A stretch of DNA of 64,000 nt, taken from assembly GCA_002344795.1 (NCBI GenBank), contig DDUM01000084.1, forward strand, positions 78,784 through 142,783, in the 5' to 3' direction. This DNA is from Flammeovirgaceae bacterium UBA2338 (GTDB taxonomy: Bacteria > Bacteroidota > Bacteroidia > Cytophagales > Cyclobacteriaceae). The position numbers and the translations under genes were made by a program. This document shows, one piece after another, positions 7,591-17,443 of the stretch. The notes below the pieces were generated by a model. It searched no databases. It saw only the letters and a program-made list of their open reading frames with translations, and had not been told where the DNA came from. Position 1 is the first letter of the stretch. Every line of letters begins with the position of its first letter.

Positions 7591-10461
7591 ATGAAAGACA
7601 TTGCTCCGTTTGTTTCATCCCTTAAAAAGGCGATAAAAGGAGAAATTTTAAATGATGCGTACACACTGGGCATGTATGCTACCGATGCCAGCATCTATCA
7701 GGTGAAACCTTTGGTGGTGGTAATCCCAGAGGATGAAAGTGATGTAAAAAAAGCAGTAGCCCTGGCGAATGAACACAAGGTATCCATACTTCCCAGAGGA
7801 GGCGGAACGAGCTTAGCGGGCCAGAGTGTGGGGAAGTCCATGGTGTTGGATTTTTCCAAGCATATCAACAAAATTTTAGAGATAAACCCAACTGAAAAAT
7901 GGGTACGAGTACAGCCCGGTAAAGTGAGAGATGAGTTAAATGCAGAATTAGCGCAATACAATTTACATTTCGCGCCTGACCCTGCTACTACCAGCCGTGC
8001 CAATGTGGGCGGAATGGTAGGCAATAACTCTTCAGGGATGAAGAGCATACTTTACGGAAAAACGGTGGATCATGTATTGGAAGCCAGAGTAATTTTGGCT
8101 GATGGTACGGAATGCCATTTTAAGGAGCGATCCCCGGAAGGGTATGAAGAGAAAATAAAGAAGGGAGGTAGAGAAGGGGCATTGTATTCCCATTTCAGAG
8201 AAATTGTAATCAAGAATGCGAAAGAAGTAGGAAAACGTTTTCCGAAGATCATGCGGAGAGTAGGAGGCTACAACCTCGATGAATTTGTAGGAAAAGAAAA
8301 CTGGAACCTCGCCAAGCTCGTGACGGGAAGTGAGGGGACATTGGCCGTAACACTGGAACTCAAACTCAATCTGGAGCCACTTCCCAAATACAAAACGGTT
8401 TGTGCGTTGCACTTCAATTCCTTTTTGGAGGCCATTGGAACAGTCAGTGATATTCTGAGGTACCAACCTGCGGCAGTAGAGATCATTGATGAAACTGTCA
8501 TCAAGCTAAGTCGTGAGAACCTCACCACCAGGAAGTTTTGCCACTTTATCAATGGAGACCCCGGAGCTATTTTGTTGGTTGAGTTTTATGATGAGGATAA
8601 GGGCAGGGCACTACAACGTACGCAGCAAATGGCGGATGACTTGAAGGCACAGGGCAAAGGTTATGCTTATCCGATTTATGAGCAGGGCAGGGAATACGAT
8701 GAGGTGCTGCTGGTACGTAAAAAAGGATTAGGCCTGATGATGGGAATGACGGGCGGACCGAAGCCCTTGGCGTTTATTGAAGATGCAGCTGTGCCTGTAG
8801 AGCATTTGCCTGCCTATATCGATCAGGTGGTCAAAATTTGTGCGAAATACGGCACCCTTGCAGCCATGTATGCCCATGCCAGCGTGGGATTGATCCATGT
8901 GAGGCCTATTCTCGATCTGCGCAAGCAGGAAGACATTGAGAAAATGAAAGGTATTGCCAACGAGGCTTTTGAATTGGTGGTGAAGTATGGTGGCTCCTGG
9001 AGTGGCGAGCACGGTGATGGAATGGTGAGAAGCCCTTTCAATAGACGCTTCTTTGGCGATCAGTTGTATGATGCTTTCAGAGATGTGAAAAAGCTTTTTG
9101 ACCCCGATAATCTGATGAACCCGGGTAAGGTAGTAGAAGCCGAACCTATGGATGTCAATTTAAAATACGGTGCGGAATATAAAGATCAGGAAGTAGTCAG
9201 TCAGTTTCTTTACAAAGCAGAAGGTAACTTTTCAGAAGCTGTGCATATGTGTACAGGTGTGGGAGAGTGCAGGAAAACAATAGGCGGTACAATGTGTCCG
9301 AGTTTTAAAGCTACGAGAGATGAAGAGCACTCCACTCGTGGTAGAGCCAACGCACTGCGCATGGCCATGTCCAATCAGTTGGACGATATGGGTTTGGCCA
9401 GCCCCAGATTACATAAAGCACTTGACTTATGTCTTTCATGCAAAGCCTGTAAATCAGAGTGCCCCAGTAACGTAGACATGGCGAAAATGAAGAGCGATGT
9501 GTTGCAGTTATACTATGATCAACATGGAGCAAAGCTGAGGGACAAAATGATCCGCGATTCAGCGAAAATGTCTTCCCGATTTTCAGGTAAAATTTCTGGA
9601 ATAATAAATGCCATTCAACGTACTTCTTTGTTCAAATCATTATTGGATAGTGTATCGGGTTTTGATAAAAGAAGGACACTACCGGATTATGCTCCCGAAC
9701 CGTTTTATAAATGGTTTGATAGGAATGCCAGGAACCAACCGAAGCAGGATAAGCAGGTGGTTTTGTTTGCAGATACTTATCTCAATTTCCATGAGCCCAA
9801 CATTGGCATTTCTGCTTTTGAATTGTTGTCTTCATGTGGTTATGAAGTAATTCTTGCCAATGTGGGCTGCTGCCAGCGGCCTAAAATATCCCATGGGTTT
9901 TTAAGAGAAGCCAAGAAAGATGGACAAAAAACGATAGATAAACTTAAAGTGTACTTAAGTAAAGGATTGAATGTGGTGGTTTGTGAACCCAGCTGTGCCT
10001 CTGCCCTGAATGAAGACCTTCCTGACCTCATAGTGTTAGAAGAGTTGAGTAAACAACTCAAGGGGCAGGTGATGATGATTGATGTGTTCCTGAGCAAGGA
10101 AATGGAAGCAGGGAGGTTAAGTTCAAAACTTCAACTCGCTGATGGAGATATTTCTATCCATGGACACTGTCATCAAAAGGCATTGTACGGAACGAGCACC
10201 ATGAAAAGCTGTATTACTTCCAATGGGCATTCAGTGGAGGAAATTCCATCTGGTTGCTGTGGCATGGCCGGATCATTTGGTTATGAAAAAGAACACTACG
10301 AATTGTCTGAAAAAATAGGAGAGAGCATCCTCTTTCCAAAAGTAAGATCACTGAAAGAAGGAACAACCGTAGTGGCCAATGGTTTTAGCTGCCGCCATCA
10401 GATTGAACATTTTACAGGTGTAAAACCGAAGCATTGGGTGGAAGTGGTGAGGCTTGCTTGA
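7591..10461 (+). CDS. fused FAD-linked oxidase and Fe-S protein (D-lactate / D-2-hydroxyacid dehydrogenase, GlcD-GlcF/YdiJ type)
   Basis: This 956-residue protein joins a GlcD-like flavoprotein to a GlcF-like Fe-S protein. Residues ~35-260 form the FAD-binding PCMH fold (LPRGGGTSLAGQSVG; PDPATTSRANVGGMVGNNSSG). Residues ~270-530 form the oxidase C-terminal domain ending in SGEHGDGMVRS. Two cluster motifs follow: Cys554, Cys560 and Cys569-Pro, then Cys614-x2-Cys617-x2-Cys620-x3-Cys624-Pro, the latter a canonical 4Fe-4S site. Two cysteine-rich CCG domains close the protein (GCCQRP, then GHCHQKALYG and GCCGMAGSFG). Family members oxidise D-lactate, glycolate or D-2-hydroxyglutarate and feed electrons to quinone. 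The lactate permease downstream favours lactate. No signal peptide or transmembrane segment is seen, so it is cytosolic or peripheral at the inner membrane. Confidence 0.92.
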   Translation: MKDIAPFVSSLKKAIKGEILNDAYTLGMYATDASIYQVKPLVVVIPEDESDVKKAVALANEHKVSILPRGGGTSLAGQSVGKSMVLDFSKHINKILEINPTEKWVRVQPGKVRDELNAELAQYNLHFAPDPATTSRANVGGMVGNNSSGMKSILYGKTVDHVLEARVILADGTECHFKERSPEGYEEKIKKGGREGALYSHFREIVIKNAKEVGKRFPKIMRRVGGYNLDEFVGKENWNLAKLVTGSEGTLAVTLELKLNLEPLPKYKTVCALHFNSFLEAIGTVSDILRYQPAAVEIIDETVIKLSRENLTTRKFCHFINGDPGAILLVEFYDEDKGRALQRTQQMADDLKAQGKGYAYPIYEQGREYDEVLLVRKKGLGLMMGMTGGPKPLAFIEDAAVPVEHLPAYIDQVVKICAKYGTLAAMYAHASVGLIHVRPILDLRKQEDIEKMKGIANEAFELVVKYGGSWSGEHGDGMVRSPFNRRFFGDQLYDAFRDVKKLFDPDNLMNPGKVVEAEPMDVNLKYGAEYKDQEVVSQFLYKAEGNFSEAVHMCTGVGECRKTIGGTMCPSFKATRDEEHSTRGRANALRMAMSNQLDDMGLASPRLHKALDLCLSCKACKSECPSNVDMAKMKSDVLQLYYDQHGAKLRDKMIRDSAKMSSRFSGKISGIINAIQRTSLFKSLLDSVSGFDKRRTLPDYAPEPFYKWFDRNARNQPKQDKQVVLFADTYLNFHEPNIGISAFELLSSCGYEVILANVGCCQRPKISHGFLREAKKDGQKTIDKLKVYLSKGLNVVVCEPSCASALNEDLPDLIVLEELSKQLKGQVMMIDVFLSKEMEAGRLSSKLQLADGDISIHGHCHQKALYGTSTMKSCITSNGHSVEEIPSGCCGMAGSFGYEKEHYELSEKIGESILFPKVRSLKEGTTVVANGFSCRHQIEHFTGVKPKHWVEVVRLA

Positions 10462-10506
10462 TTCTTGATTCTGAATTTAAAATTTATGATGATGAACATA
10501 AAATTG

Positions 10507-10568
10507 ACAGTTGACAACGGGCAGTTGACAATTGGTGAGAATTTTGTCAACTGCTTTTTGTCAACTGT
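10507..10568 (+). repeat. long stem-loop built from four CAGTTGACAA units, ends 6 nt before the lctP start
   Basis: Two 27-nt arms (10507-10533 and 10542-10568) are imperfect inverted copies, 22 of 27 positions pairing, around an 8-nt loop. Each arm is itself a direct repeat: CAGTTGACAA occurs twice on the left arm, and its complement TTGTCAACTG twice on the right arm, 14 nt apart in both. The right arm ends six bases before the permease ATG, so folded RNA would cover the ribosome-entry region. There is no T-run, so it is not a plain terminator. It could equally be a DNA operator pair or a dispersed intergenic repeat. Confidence 0.8.
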
Positions 10569-10574
10569 AAACTG

Positions 10575-12260
10575 ATGGAGCTAACAACCCTCGCCTTCCT
10601 CGCCCTACTTCCCATCCTCGCAGCAGGGATAATGCTGGTAGGGTTTCGTATACCTGCCAGAGTTGCGATGCCCATTACCTTTCTGTTAACAGCTATTATT
10701 GGCTACGCGGTTTGGGGACTTTCATTGGTTACATTAATAGCCTCTTGTATTCAGAGTCTCTTCATCACTTTCGATATACTTTACATCATTTTTTCGGCAA
10801 TCCTGCTGCTCAACCTGTTGAAGTATTCAGGCGCCATTCAGGTGATCAGGGAAGGCTTTAAGGATATCAGTGCCGACAGGAGAATACAGGTTGTAATTAT
10901 TGTCTGGTTGTTCGGTTCTTTTATAGAAGGAGCCTCCGGATTTGGCACACCTGCAGCTATCGTTGCACCCTTACTATTAGCGCTTGGGTTTCCGGCCATG
11001 GCTGCTGTGATGTTGGGAATGATGGTGCAGAGCACAGCCGTTACGTTTGGAGCCGTTGGCACACCCGTTTTGGTGGGTATACGTGGCGGACTCCAAAATT
11101 CAGCTCTGGATGCACAACTGGCTACACACGGATTGGATTTTATGGATTATATCCAAATGGTGACTACCAACGCGGCCATTTTGCATGCCATTGCAGGAAC
11201 AATTATGCCTACGCTTATGGTGTGTATGATGACGCGCTTCTTCGGAGAAAAGAAATCATGGCGTGAAGGAATGGAAGTATTTCCTTTCACGTTGCTGGGT
11301 GGACTTGCCTTTACCATTCCTTATTTGCTTACAGGTATCTTTTTGGGACCCGAGTTTCCTTCTCTATTAGGAGCATTGGTAGGGATACCCATTATGGTGT
11401 GGGTAGCTAAGAAGGGATTTTTACAACCTTCAAAATCATGGGAGTTTCCATCAAAAAACTCCTGGCCATCCAGCTGGATGGGAAAGTTGGACCCTAGTAC
11501 TGAAACCAGAACAGCAACCCACCTTAGCCTCATCCGTGCATGGGCACCTTACCTGATGGTAGTCTTGCTGCTGGTAGTCACCAGGCTTTCTCAACTGCCC
11601 ATTAAATCATGGCTTTCCTCTATAACCATACAGTGGGACGAAATATTGGATACTTCAATCTCTGCTTCAAGTGCGCCCTTGTATCTACCTGCTTCTATTC
11701 TCTTCACGGTATGCTTAATTACCATTTACTTTCATCGAATGAGGGCTGTACAGGTGAAATCAGCTTTCCGCGAAAGTGGTAAAATGATCTTTGGTGCCGG
11801 GTTTGTCTTGCTCTTTGCCGTGCCCATGGTGCGGATATACATCAATTCAGGAATCAACATAAACGGCTTAACGGGTATGCCCATCGTAATGGCTGAGTGG
11901 GTAGCTGTAAATGTAGGCAACGTATATCCGCTGTTTGCTCCGTCTATTGGTGCACTCGGGGCTTTTATTGCCGGTAGCAATACCGTTAGCAATCTGATGT
12001 TTAGCTTTTTTCAGTTTGGTGTGGCTGAAAGGCTCATGATGCCTACCACCATAATTGTAGCCCTGCAAGCGGTGGGTGCCGCTGCAGGCAATATGATTGC
12101 CATCCACAATGTGGTGGCAGCCGCAGCAACTGTGGGTTATTTAGGAAATGAGGGAATTGTTCTTAGGAAAACGATTATACCTACGCTGTACTATTTACTG
12201 CTGGTGGGCATCCTGGGTTTGGTGGCCATCGCAATCTGGGGAAATTCAAACACATTCTAA
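10575..12260 (+). CDS. lctP: L-lactate permease family transporter
   Basis: A 561-residue inner-membrane protein with about 14 hydrophobic segments, the normal length for LctP/LldP carriers, which import lactate (and glycolate) with protons. The family block EGASGFGTPAAIVAPLLLALGFP and the following GMMVQSTAVTFGAVGTPVLVG are present and intact, as is the later repeat SIGALGAFIAGSNTVSNLMFS. It follows the FAD/Fe-S dehydrogenase by 113 nt in the same direction, so import and oxidation of lactate are probably encoded together. The stem-loop at 10507-10568 sits directly before the ATG and may set expression. The gene ends 4 bp from the stop of convergent mgtE, leaving no room for a separate terminator. 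Confidence 0.93.
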   Translation: MELTTLAFLALLPILAAGIMLVGFRIPARVAMPITFLLTAIIGYAVWGLSLVTLIASCIQSLFITFDILYIIFSAILLLNLLKYSGAIQVIREGFKDISADRRIQVVIIVWLFGSFIEGASGFGTPAAIVAPLLLALGFPAMAAVMLGMMVQSTAVTFGAVGTPVLVGIRGGLQNSALDAQLATHGLDFMDYIQMVTTNAAILHAIAGTIMPTLMVCMMTRFFGEKKSWREGMEVFPFTLLGGLAFTIPYLLTGIFLGPEFPSLLGALVGIPIMVWVAKKGFLQPSKSWEFPSKNSWPSSWMGKLDPSTETRTATHLSLIRAWAPYLMVVLLLVVTRLSQLPIKSWLSSITIQWDEILDTSISASSAPLYLPASILFTVCLITIYFHRMRAVQVKSAFRESGKMIFGAGFVLLFAVPMVRIYINSGININGLTGMPIVMAEWVAVNVGNVYPLFAPSIGALGAFIAGSNTVSNLMFSFFQFGVAERLMMPTTIIVALQAVGAAAGNMIAIHNVVAAAATVGYLGNEGIVLRKTIIPTLYYLLLVGILGLVAIAIWGNSNTF

Positions 12261-12264
12261 ACTT

Positions 12265-13626
12265 CTATATCGTACCAAAATGTGTAAGTGCCAGGCTGGC
12301 GAAAGTCAGAGTCAAAAAGAAACCAAACATATCTGTGATGGTGGTGAGTATAGGGCCTGATGCCAACGCAGGATCTGCACCGAACCTTCTTAAGATCAGA
12401 GGAATCGTGCCACCAATAGACACGGCAACGATGGTGTTGAGCATAAGTGCTCCGCCTACGATGAGGCTAAGCACCAAACTGCCTTTCCATAAATAAGCAA
12501 CTGCTCCGATGAGTACACCAAGGACAATGCCGTTTAGTAATCCCACCGAAAACTCTTGAAGCCACACCCGAGCTACCTCGAAGGGCCTGATCAAGCCTAA
12601 TGACAATTCGCGCAAACTCACCGCCACGGCCTGGTTGCCAGAGCACCCGCTCATGTCTGAGATAATGGGAAGAAATACTGCAAGGGCAATGATCGAACTC
12701 AGTGTATCTTGATGAAAAGCAATCACACTGGCCGCCAGTACATTTAAAAATATATTGACAGTAAGCCATGAAAGCCTACGCCTCGATCTTAATAATACAG
12801 GCATTGTGCGCAGCTCTTCTCCACCCACGATACCTTGTGTTTCCAGTAACTCTATGCTTGCCAGTTCAGATTTTGCCTCCAGAATGTCACTGCGAAGCAC
12901 TACACCTAACAGAACGCCATCATCATTAAGAACTGGCACTCCATAAAAATCATAATCATTGACAAAATTGATCAGCTCATGGAGTGTTGCTGAATCCATT
13001 ACTGATATGACATCAGAGTGGACGATCACATCAAGCCTGGCTTGCAGTGAGGCCATCAGCAGATCACGCATTTGAAGCACACCTTCCAGTCGGCCATGTG
13101 CAGTGACGTAAATGTATTGAAGATTATAGTCTTCGTATTTTTCTGCGTTTTTACGAAGTTCGTGTACAACATCTCCCACGGTCTGCTCTTTATCAAATGA
13201 TAAAAACTCTGTGATCATCAAACCACCGGCTGTGTCTGCTTCGTATTTGATAAGCCTTCGGACGCTTTCAGCTTCGCCTGGTTCCATTTGCTCGATGATG
13301 GCTGTAGCCTCCTTCTCGTTCATTTCGGTAAGCAAGTCGGCTTGCTCATCACTATCTAACTCATTAAAAATCGCGGCTGCTCTACTTGACTCCATTTCTT
13401 CCAGAATATCAGTGGCATGGTATTCTGGTATGTCATCAAGTAATTCAGCAGCATCCTCAGGGGACAGCAGGGTAAGCAAAAGCAGCTGCTCCTTCTTTTC
13501 TAGTCGACTAATTGAGAGAACGATGTCTTCAGTTTTCATCGATTGCAGGTATTCTTTTACCTGCTCTGGCTGATCGGCCTCTATCAATTCGACCAGCTTC
13601 TCCCACGGACGTTTCACATCTTCCAT
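12265..13626 (-). CDS. mgtE: magnesium transporter MgtE
   Basis: A 453-residue protein with the MgtE order of domains: an acidic N-terminal helical superhelix (about residues 25-130, rich in repeats such as DDIPEYHATDILEEM and ADLLTEMNEKEATAIIEQM), a CBS pair (about 135-255) that senses intracellular Mg2+, and a five-helix pore (about 285-450). The AGGLMITEF segment opens the CBS part, and the pore contains PIISDMSGCSGNQAVAVS, the equivalent of the conserved G-x-x-GNQ entry. MgtE is a homodimeric Mg2+ channel in the inner membrane, closed by Mg2+ binding to the N-terminal and CBS domains. No Mg riboswitch is evident upstream. Confidence 0.95.
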   Translation of the reverse strand: MEDVKRPWEKLVELIEADQPEQVKEYLQSMKTEDIVLSISRLEKKEQLLLLTLLSPEDAAELLDDIPEYHATDILEEMESSRAAAIFNELDSDEQADLLTEMNEKEATAIIEQMEPGEAESVRRLIKYEADTAGGLMITEFLSFDKEQTVGDVVHELRKNAEKYEDYNLQYIYVTAHGRLEGVLQMRDLLMASLQARLDVIVHSDVISVMDSATLHELINFVNDYDFYGVPVLNDDGVLLGVVLRSDILEAKSELASIELLETQGIVGGEELRTMPVLLRSRRRLSWLTVNIFLNVLAASVIAFHQDTLSSIIALAVFLPIISDMSGCSGNQAVAVSLRELSLGLIRPFEVARVWLQEFSVGLLNGIVLGVLIGAVAYLWKGSLVLSLIVGGALMLNTIVAVSIGGTIPLILRRFGADPALASGPILTTITDMFGFFLTLTFASLALTHFGTI

Positions 13627-13880
13627 AATCTTCTGTTTTTAAGAAATTTAGATATTATTAAACAGTAATTATGCAATGGAAATTCTATTGCATAATTTAA
13701 TGAGTGAAAACTCGACCAGTTACGTTTTTTTCACGAAAACAGCTTTGGTTATTTTCATGTTAAGGTTTAACTCATGACGCTTCGATCAGATTGTGACAAG
13801 CAAAGCTTCGTCATTAAATTACACTACTTTCTGACAGAAACTCCAATTGGATTAGCGCTTATTTGTAATTAATTAGATGT

Positions 13881-15272
13881 ATGAAACTATTGCAATTTAG
13901 TCTCGCCTTCTTTATGGCTCTACCAGGAATGGGTCAGCTCAATACGGAGTTATTTAATGACTATGAGGACTACAGCGAGAAATCCATCACCACCAGGCGT
14001 TTTAAGTATGAAGATATCATGTCCCTTATCGACAAACTCGGTAATGACTTTAAAGTAAAGCAAGTGGGCACATCAGTAGAAGGTCGTGCCATAAAGCTGA
14101 TTACTTATGGTAACGGTCCAGTCAATGTTTTGATGTGGTCACAAATGCATGGAGATGAAACAACAGCGACTCGTGCCATCATGGATGTTTTTCTTTGGTT
14201 ACAAGCCGATGATCAGTTCAATGACATTAGGGATAAAATCAAATCAAGTATTACATGGCATTTTATTCCCATGCTTAACCCGGATGGAGCGTCACGGTTC
14301 ACGAGAAGAAACCACTTTGGTATTGATATCAACCGCGATGCCCTGCGATTGCAGACTCCGGAAGGAAGAACCCTAAAACGCGTGCGCGACAGCCTACAGG
14401 CGGATTGGGGTTTCAACCTGCACGATCAGGGAAGGGGTACTTCGGTCGAGGATAAAAAGCCTGCAACTATTTCGTTGTTGGCGCCTGCCTTTGATGTGAG
14501 TAAAAGCATCAATGAAAAAAGAGGAGATGCTATGCAATTGACCAAACTGATGTTTGATCAGATTACCCAATATATTCCCGGGCAGATGGCTATCTATGAC
14601 GATACTTTTGAGCCCAGGGCTTTTGGCGACAACATTCAGAAGTGGGGCACACGCACCATCCTTATCGAATCGGGCGGATATGAAGATGACTATGAGAAAC
14701 AGGAAATACGCAGGTTGAATTTTGTGTTATTGATCACAGCGGCCAATGCCATCGCCAATAATAATTATGAAAAGATTCCTGTGACAGATTATAACAAAAT
14801 TCCATCCAATGGAGATGGCCGTATTCGGGAACTTATATTGCGAAATGTTCAGTATGAAGGATTGCTTCGCGATGTGGCCTTTGACCGCAGTGAGGTGGAT
14901 AGTGAAGATTTTCGAAACTACTATGCACAGGGTTTTGTCACAGACTTAGGCGACTTGAGTACCTCACAATCTTTTTTTACCCTGGATGCGAAAGACTATG
15001 AGGTGCTGCCTGGCAAGGTATACGAAAAAGAACTTGCCGATGTGAATGCGCTGAACGCACTTGATCTTGAGCAGTCGTTGAAAGAGGGATACACTGATTT
15101 TGTGGTGCTTACCGGCTATGATCCTTTTACAATGAAACAACGGGTTCATGTGCATTCAAAAAAGCCTGCGACCAATGAAACTTTAAGGATGGGTGGCAAC
15201 CCTTCTTTGTTGTTCAAACGAAACGGTGAGATAGCCTATGCAGTAATTAATGGATGTCTTATTAAACTATAA
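13881..15272 (+). CDS. exported zinc carboxypeptidase, M14 family
   Basis: After a short signal peptide (residues 1-18, ending GMGQ) comes an M14 catalytic domain. MWSQMHGDETTATRA holds the His and Glu zinc ligands (HxxE), NPDGASRFTRRNHFGIDINRD holds the substrate-binding Arg/Asn region, NLHDQGRG carries the third zinc His, and LIESGGYEDDYEKQE carries the general-base Glu. A C-terminal region of about 170 residues has no recognised motif. The enzyme should trim residues from peptides or peptidoglycan fragments in the periplasm. The gene is followed after 22 nt by a MarC-family gene, so the two may be co-transcribed, though no functional link is known. Confidence 0.9.
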   Translation: MKLLQFSLAFFMALPGMGQLNTELFNDYEDYSEKSITTRRFKYEDIMSLIDKLGNDFKVKQVGTSVEGRAIKLITYGNGPVNVLMWSQMHGDETTATRAIMDVFLWLQADDQFNDIRDKIKSSITWHFIPMLNPDGASRFTRRNHFGIDINRDALRLQTPEGRTLKRVRDSLQADWGFNLHDQGRGTSVEDKKPATISLLAPAFDVSKSINEKRGDAMQLTKLMFDQITQYIPGQMAIYDDTFEPRAFGDNIQKWGTRTILIESGGYEDDYEKQEIRRLNFVLLITAANAIANNNYEKIPVTDYNKIPSNGDGRIRELILRNVQYEGLLRDVAFDRSEVDSEDFRNYYAQGFVTDLGDLSTSQSFFTLDAKDYEVLPGKVYEKELADVNALNALDLEQSLKEGYTDFVVLTGYDPFTMKQRVHVHSKKPATNETLRMGGNPSLLFKRNGEIAYAVINGCLIKL

Positions 15273-15294
15273 CAATGACCACTATATTCCAGAT

Positions 15295-15918
15295 ATGATT
15301 GAAGCGCTACTCACTTTTTCTCTAACTGTATTTACAGGCTTTTTTGCCATCATGAATCCTATCGCCAATATTCCCATTTTCATCGGGATGATGGAAGGAA
15401 GGGATAAGAAGGCACAAAGGGTAATTGCGAAAACAGCAACCCTTAATGCATTTTTTATCGTAGTTTTTTTTGTGATGCTGGGGAAATCAATTTTCCAAAT
15501 CTTTGACATCACCATCCCTTCATTTAAACTGGCGGGTGGCATCCTCATCTTTTTCGTGGGTTTCAACATGTTGCAATCCAAAAAGAAGGAACAAAAGGAT
15601 GTGGGAGAAAATGCAACCGATGATGGTATTGCCATTTCTCCATTGGCCATCCCCATACTGGCCGGTCCTGGAACTATTGTTACTGCCATGAACTATGCAG
15701 CCAATGCCAGTTATTTACAAATAGGTATTATCATTGCCATTTTTGCTTTTATCACTTATATGACATTTGTGGCTTTTGTGTGGAGTGATATGATCGTCAA
15801 AAAAATGGGTAACAGTCTGATTAAAGTGATTGGAAAAATAATGGGTTTGATCCTTGCCATTATCGGTACCGGCATGGCGGTAGAAGGAGTGAAACTGGCG
15901 TTTGACCTCAAACACTAA
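15295..15918 (+). CDS. MarC family integral membrane protein
   Basis: A 207-residue protein with six hydrophobic segments and the MarC-family landmarks GFFAIMNPIANIPIFIGM near the N terminus and ISPLAIPILAGPGTIVTAM in the second half. MarC proteins are inner-membrane proteins of uncertain function; the old link to multiple antibiotic resistance has not held up. The frame also opens at 15250 inside the M14 gene, but residues before MIEALLTFSL are not family-like, so I use the ATG at 15295, 22 nt after the M14 stop. Confidence 0.9.
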   Translation: MIEALLTFSLTVFTGFFAIMNPIANIPIFIGMMEGRDKKAQRVIAKTATLNAFFIVVFFVMLGKSIFQIFDITIPSFKLAGGILIFFVGFNMLQSKKKEQKDVGENATDDGIAISPLAIPILAGPGTIVTAMNYAANASYLQIGIIIAIFAFITYMTFVAFVWSDMIVKKMGNSLIKVIGKIMGLILAIIGTGMAVEGVKLAFDLKH

Positions 15919-15931
15919 TTCATGCGTTTAC

Positions 15932-17137
15932 CTATTTCTCAAGCGTAAATACAAAAGTTGTTCCCTTACCGATTTCGGATTCAACCTGAATAGTGCCTCC
16001 CGAATTCTCAATTAATTTTTTAACCGTGGCAAGACCAATACCATTACCTGATACTCCAAATCTGTCTTTGGGTGTGACTATTCTGAATATCTCAAAAATT
16101 TCTTCCTGAAATTTAGGGTCAATGCCGGGGCCATTGTCTTTTACACAGAAAGTATAAAAGCGTTCATTTTCAGAAGCTCCAATTTCTATGATCGCATTGG
16201 CTTTATCGTTGTATTTCACTGCATTGGAAACAAGATTAAGTAATATGTGATAGAGTATGGTCTGATTGACGAGCATCTCCGAAAGATTCGATTTGAGTGC
16301 AATGGATAAACCGGAAGTAGTGCCGGAATAGTGACTCTTGATTTCATTGACCATCAATTGGAGATCGACTGCAACTTTACCTTTATTAATAAACTCATCC
16401 GTTTTACTGTGCTCTAGCAACCCTTCAATCAGTTTTTTTAGCTTTAATGAAGAAAATTTTATTTTCTCCAACATCTCCACACCATCTTTATTAAGAGTAT
16501 CACCATATTCATGAGAAAAGAGGTTGGTAAGCATAGAAATATTATTCAGTGGAGACTTCAGGTCATGTGCTGCCATGGTGGCAAACCTTGCCAAATTCTG
16601 ATTTGACTCTCTCACCTGCCTCAAGGTTTTTTCAAGTTCCAGCTTATTCTTTCTCAGTTCGAATAGGTTCATCACCTGCTTGGCAAGGGTGTCGAGTGAC
16701 GCAATCTGATCCTCATTGAGCACCTTGGGTTGGTGATCAATAACACAAAGTGTACCCAATGGCAATCCCTTTTCCGTAATCAGGGGCACCCCCGCATAAA
16801 ATACTAAGTGAGGCTCATTGAGTACAACGGGGTTATCATGAAAGCGCACATCCTTTCTGGCATCACTGATTTGAAATATTCTTTCAGAGGCATTGATGGT
16901 ATGGGCACAAAAGGCAAGTTTTTTATCGGTTTCGCTTACATTAATCCCATGGTGCGATTTAAACCACTGCCGCTTACCATCTAATAGACTGACCAGTGAA
17001 ATGGGAGTGCCGCAAATTGCAGCCGCAATGGCAGTGAGGTCATCAAAGTCAGATTCAGGCATTGTATCCATAATGGAATAAGACTCCAACTCCTTCAATC
17101 TTTCCTCTTCCCGGATGTGGTCGCTTGGCTCAATCAA
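15932..17137 (-). CDS. GAF-domain sensor histidine kinase
   Basis: A 401-residue soluble kinase. Residues ~20-160 form a GAF domain of the type that begins with a TMPESDFDDLTAIAA helix and contains GTPISLVSLLDGKRQWFKS and GVPLITEKGLPLGTLCVID. The HisKA helix holds the phospho-acceptor His191 in AAHDLKSPLNNI, and the ATPase domain has the N box (LLNLVSNAVKYND), DNGPGID and GNGIGLATVKKLIE. There is no transmembrane segment, so it is cytosolic and should sense a small molecule or partner. No receiver or output gene lies nearby. It is convergent with the MarC gene. Confidence 0.9.
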   Translation of the reverse strand: MIEPSDHIREEERLKELESYSIMDTMPESDFDDLTAIAAAICGTPISLVSLLDGKRQWFKSHHGINVSETDKKLAFCAHTINASERIFQISDARKDVRFHDNPVVLNEPHLVFYAGVPLITEKGLPLGTLCVIDHQPKVLNEDQIASLDTLAKQVMNLFELRKNKLELEKTLRQVRESNQNLARFATMAAHDLKSPLNNISMLTNLFSHEYGDTLNKDGVEMLEKIKFSSLKLKKLIEGLLEHSKTDEFINKGKVAVDLQLMVNEIKSHYSGTTSGLSIALKSNLSEMLVNQTILYHILLNLVSNAVKYNDKANAIIEIGASENERFYTFCVKDNGPGIDPKFQEEIFEIFRIVTPKDRFGVSGNGIGLATVKKLIENSGGTIQVESEIGKGTTFVFTLEK

Positions 17138-17443
17138 ATCTTTACTTTAATCAGTCTATATTCTGAATAGCTTTTTCAAAAAACCGCCATTCCTTTTTCT
17201 ACTTCTTATTCTTTCCAACTCTTCCATTCCGGTTCTCCCTCCTACAGAAGAGACCGTGTTTTGGTAGATGTAATCGCTCCCAAACTCTACTTAAGGATAT
17301 GAAAAGGCACGAACACTAAAATCTCGAACCATACTCTCAATCTGCGTACTGATTACAAATCGAAAAGTACGTATTTATTCAGGCGAGCTAAGTTCAAATT
17401 GTGAGTCGTTGGTGCTTATGTATGTTTTGCTTGATTTTAGAAT
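17138..17443. other. intergenic, no confident gene; short minus-strand peptide frame
   Basis: No recognisable family. On the minus strand a frame ends at 17156-17158; from the ATG at 17227 it encodes 23 basic residues (MEELERIRSRKRNGGFLKKL, then FRI), and the frame stays open upstream to about 17290 without a start. It reads like an amphipathic coding tail, but it is too short to call a gene and lies where the promoter of the GAF kinase should be. Confidence 0.3.

Noticed and set aside
8728..9041. Minus-strand frames inside the FAD/Fe-S dehydrogenase, and similar frames opposite other large genes
   Set aside because: They are antisense shadows of strongly supported genes.
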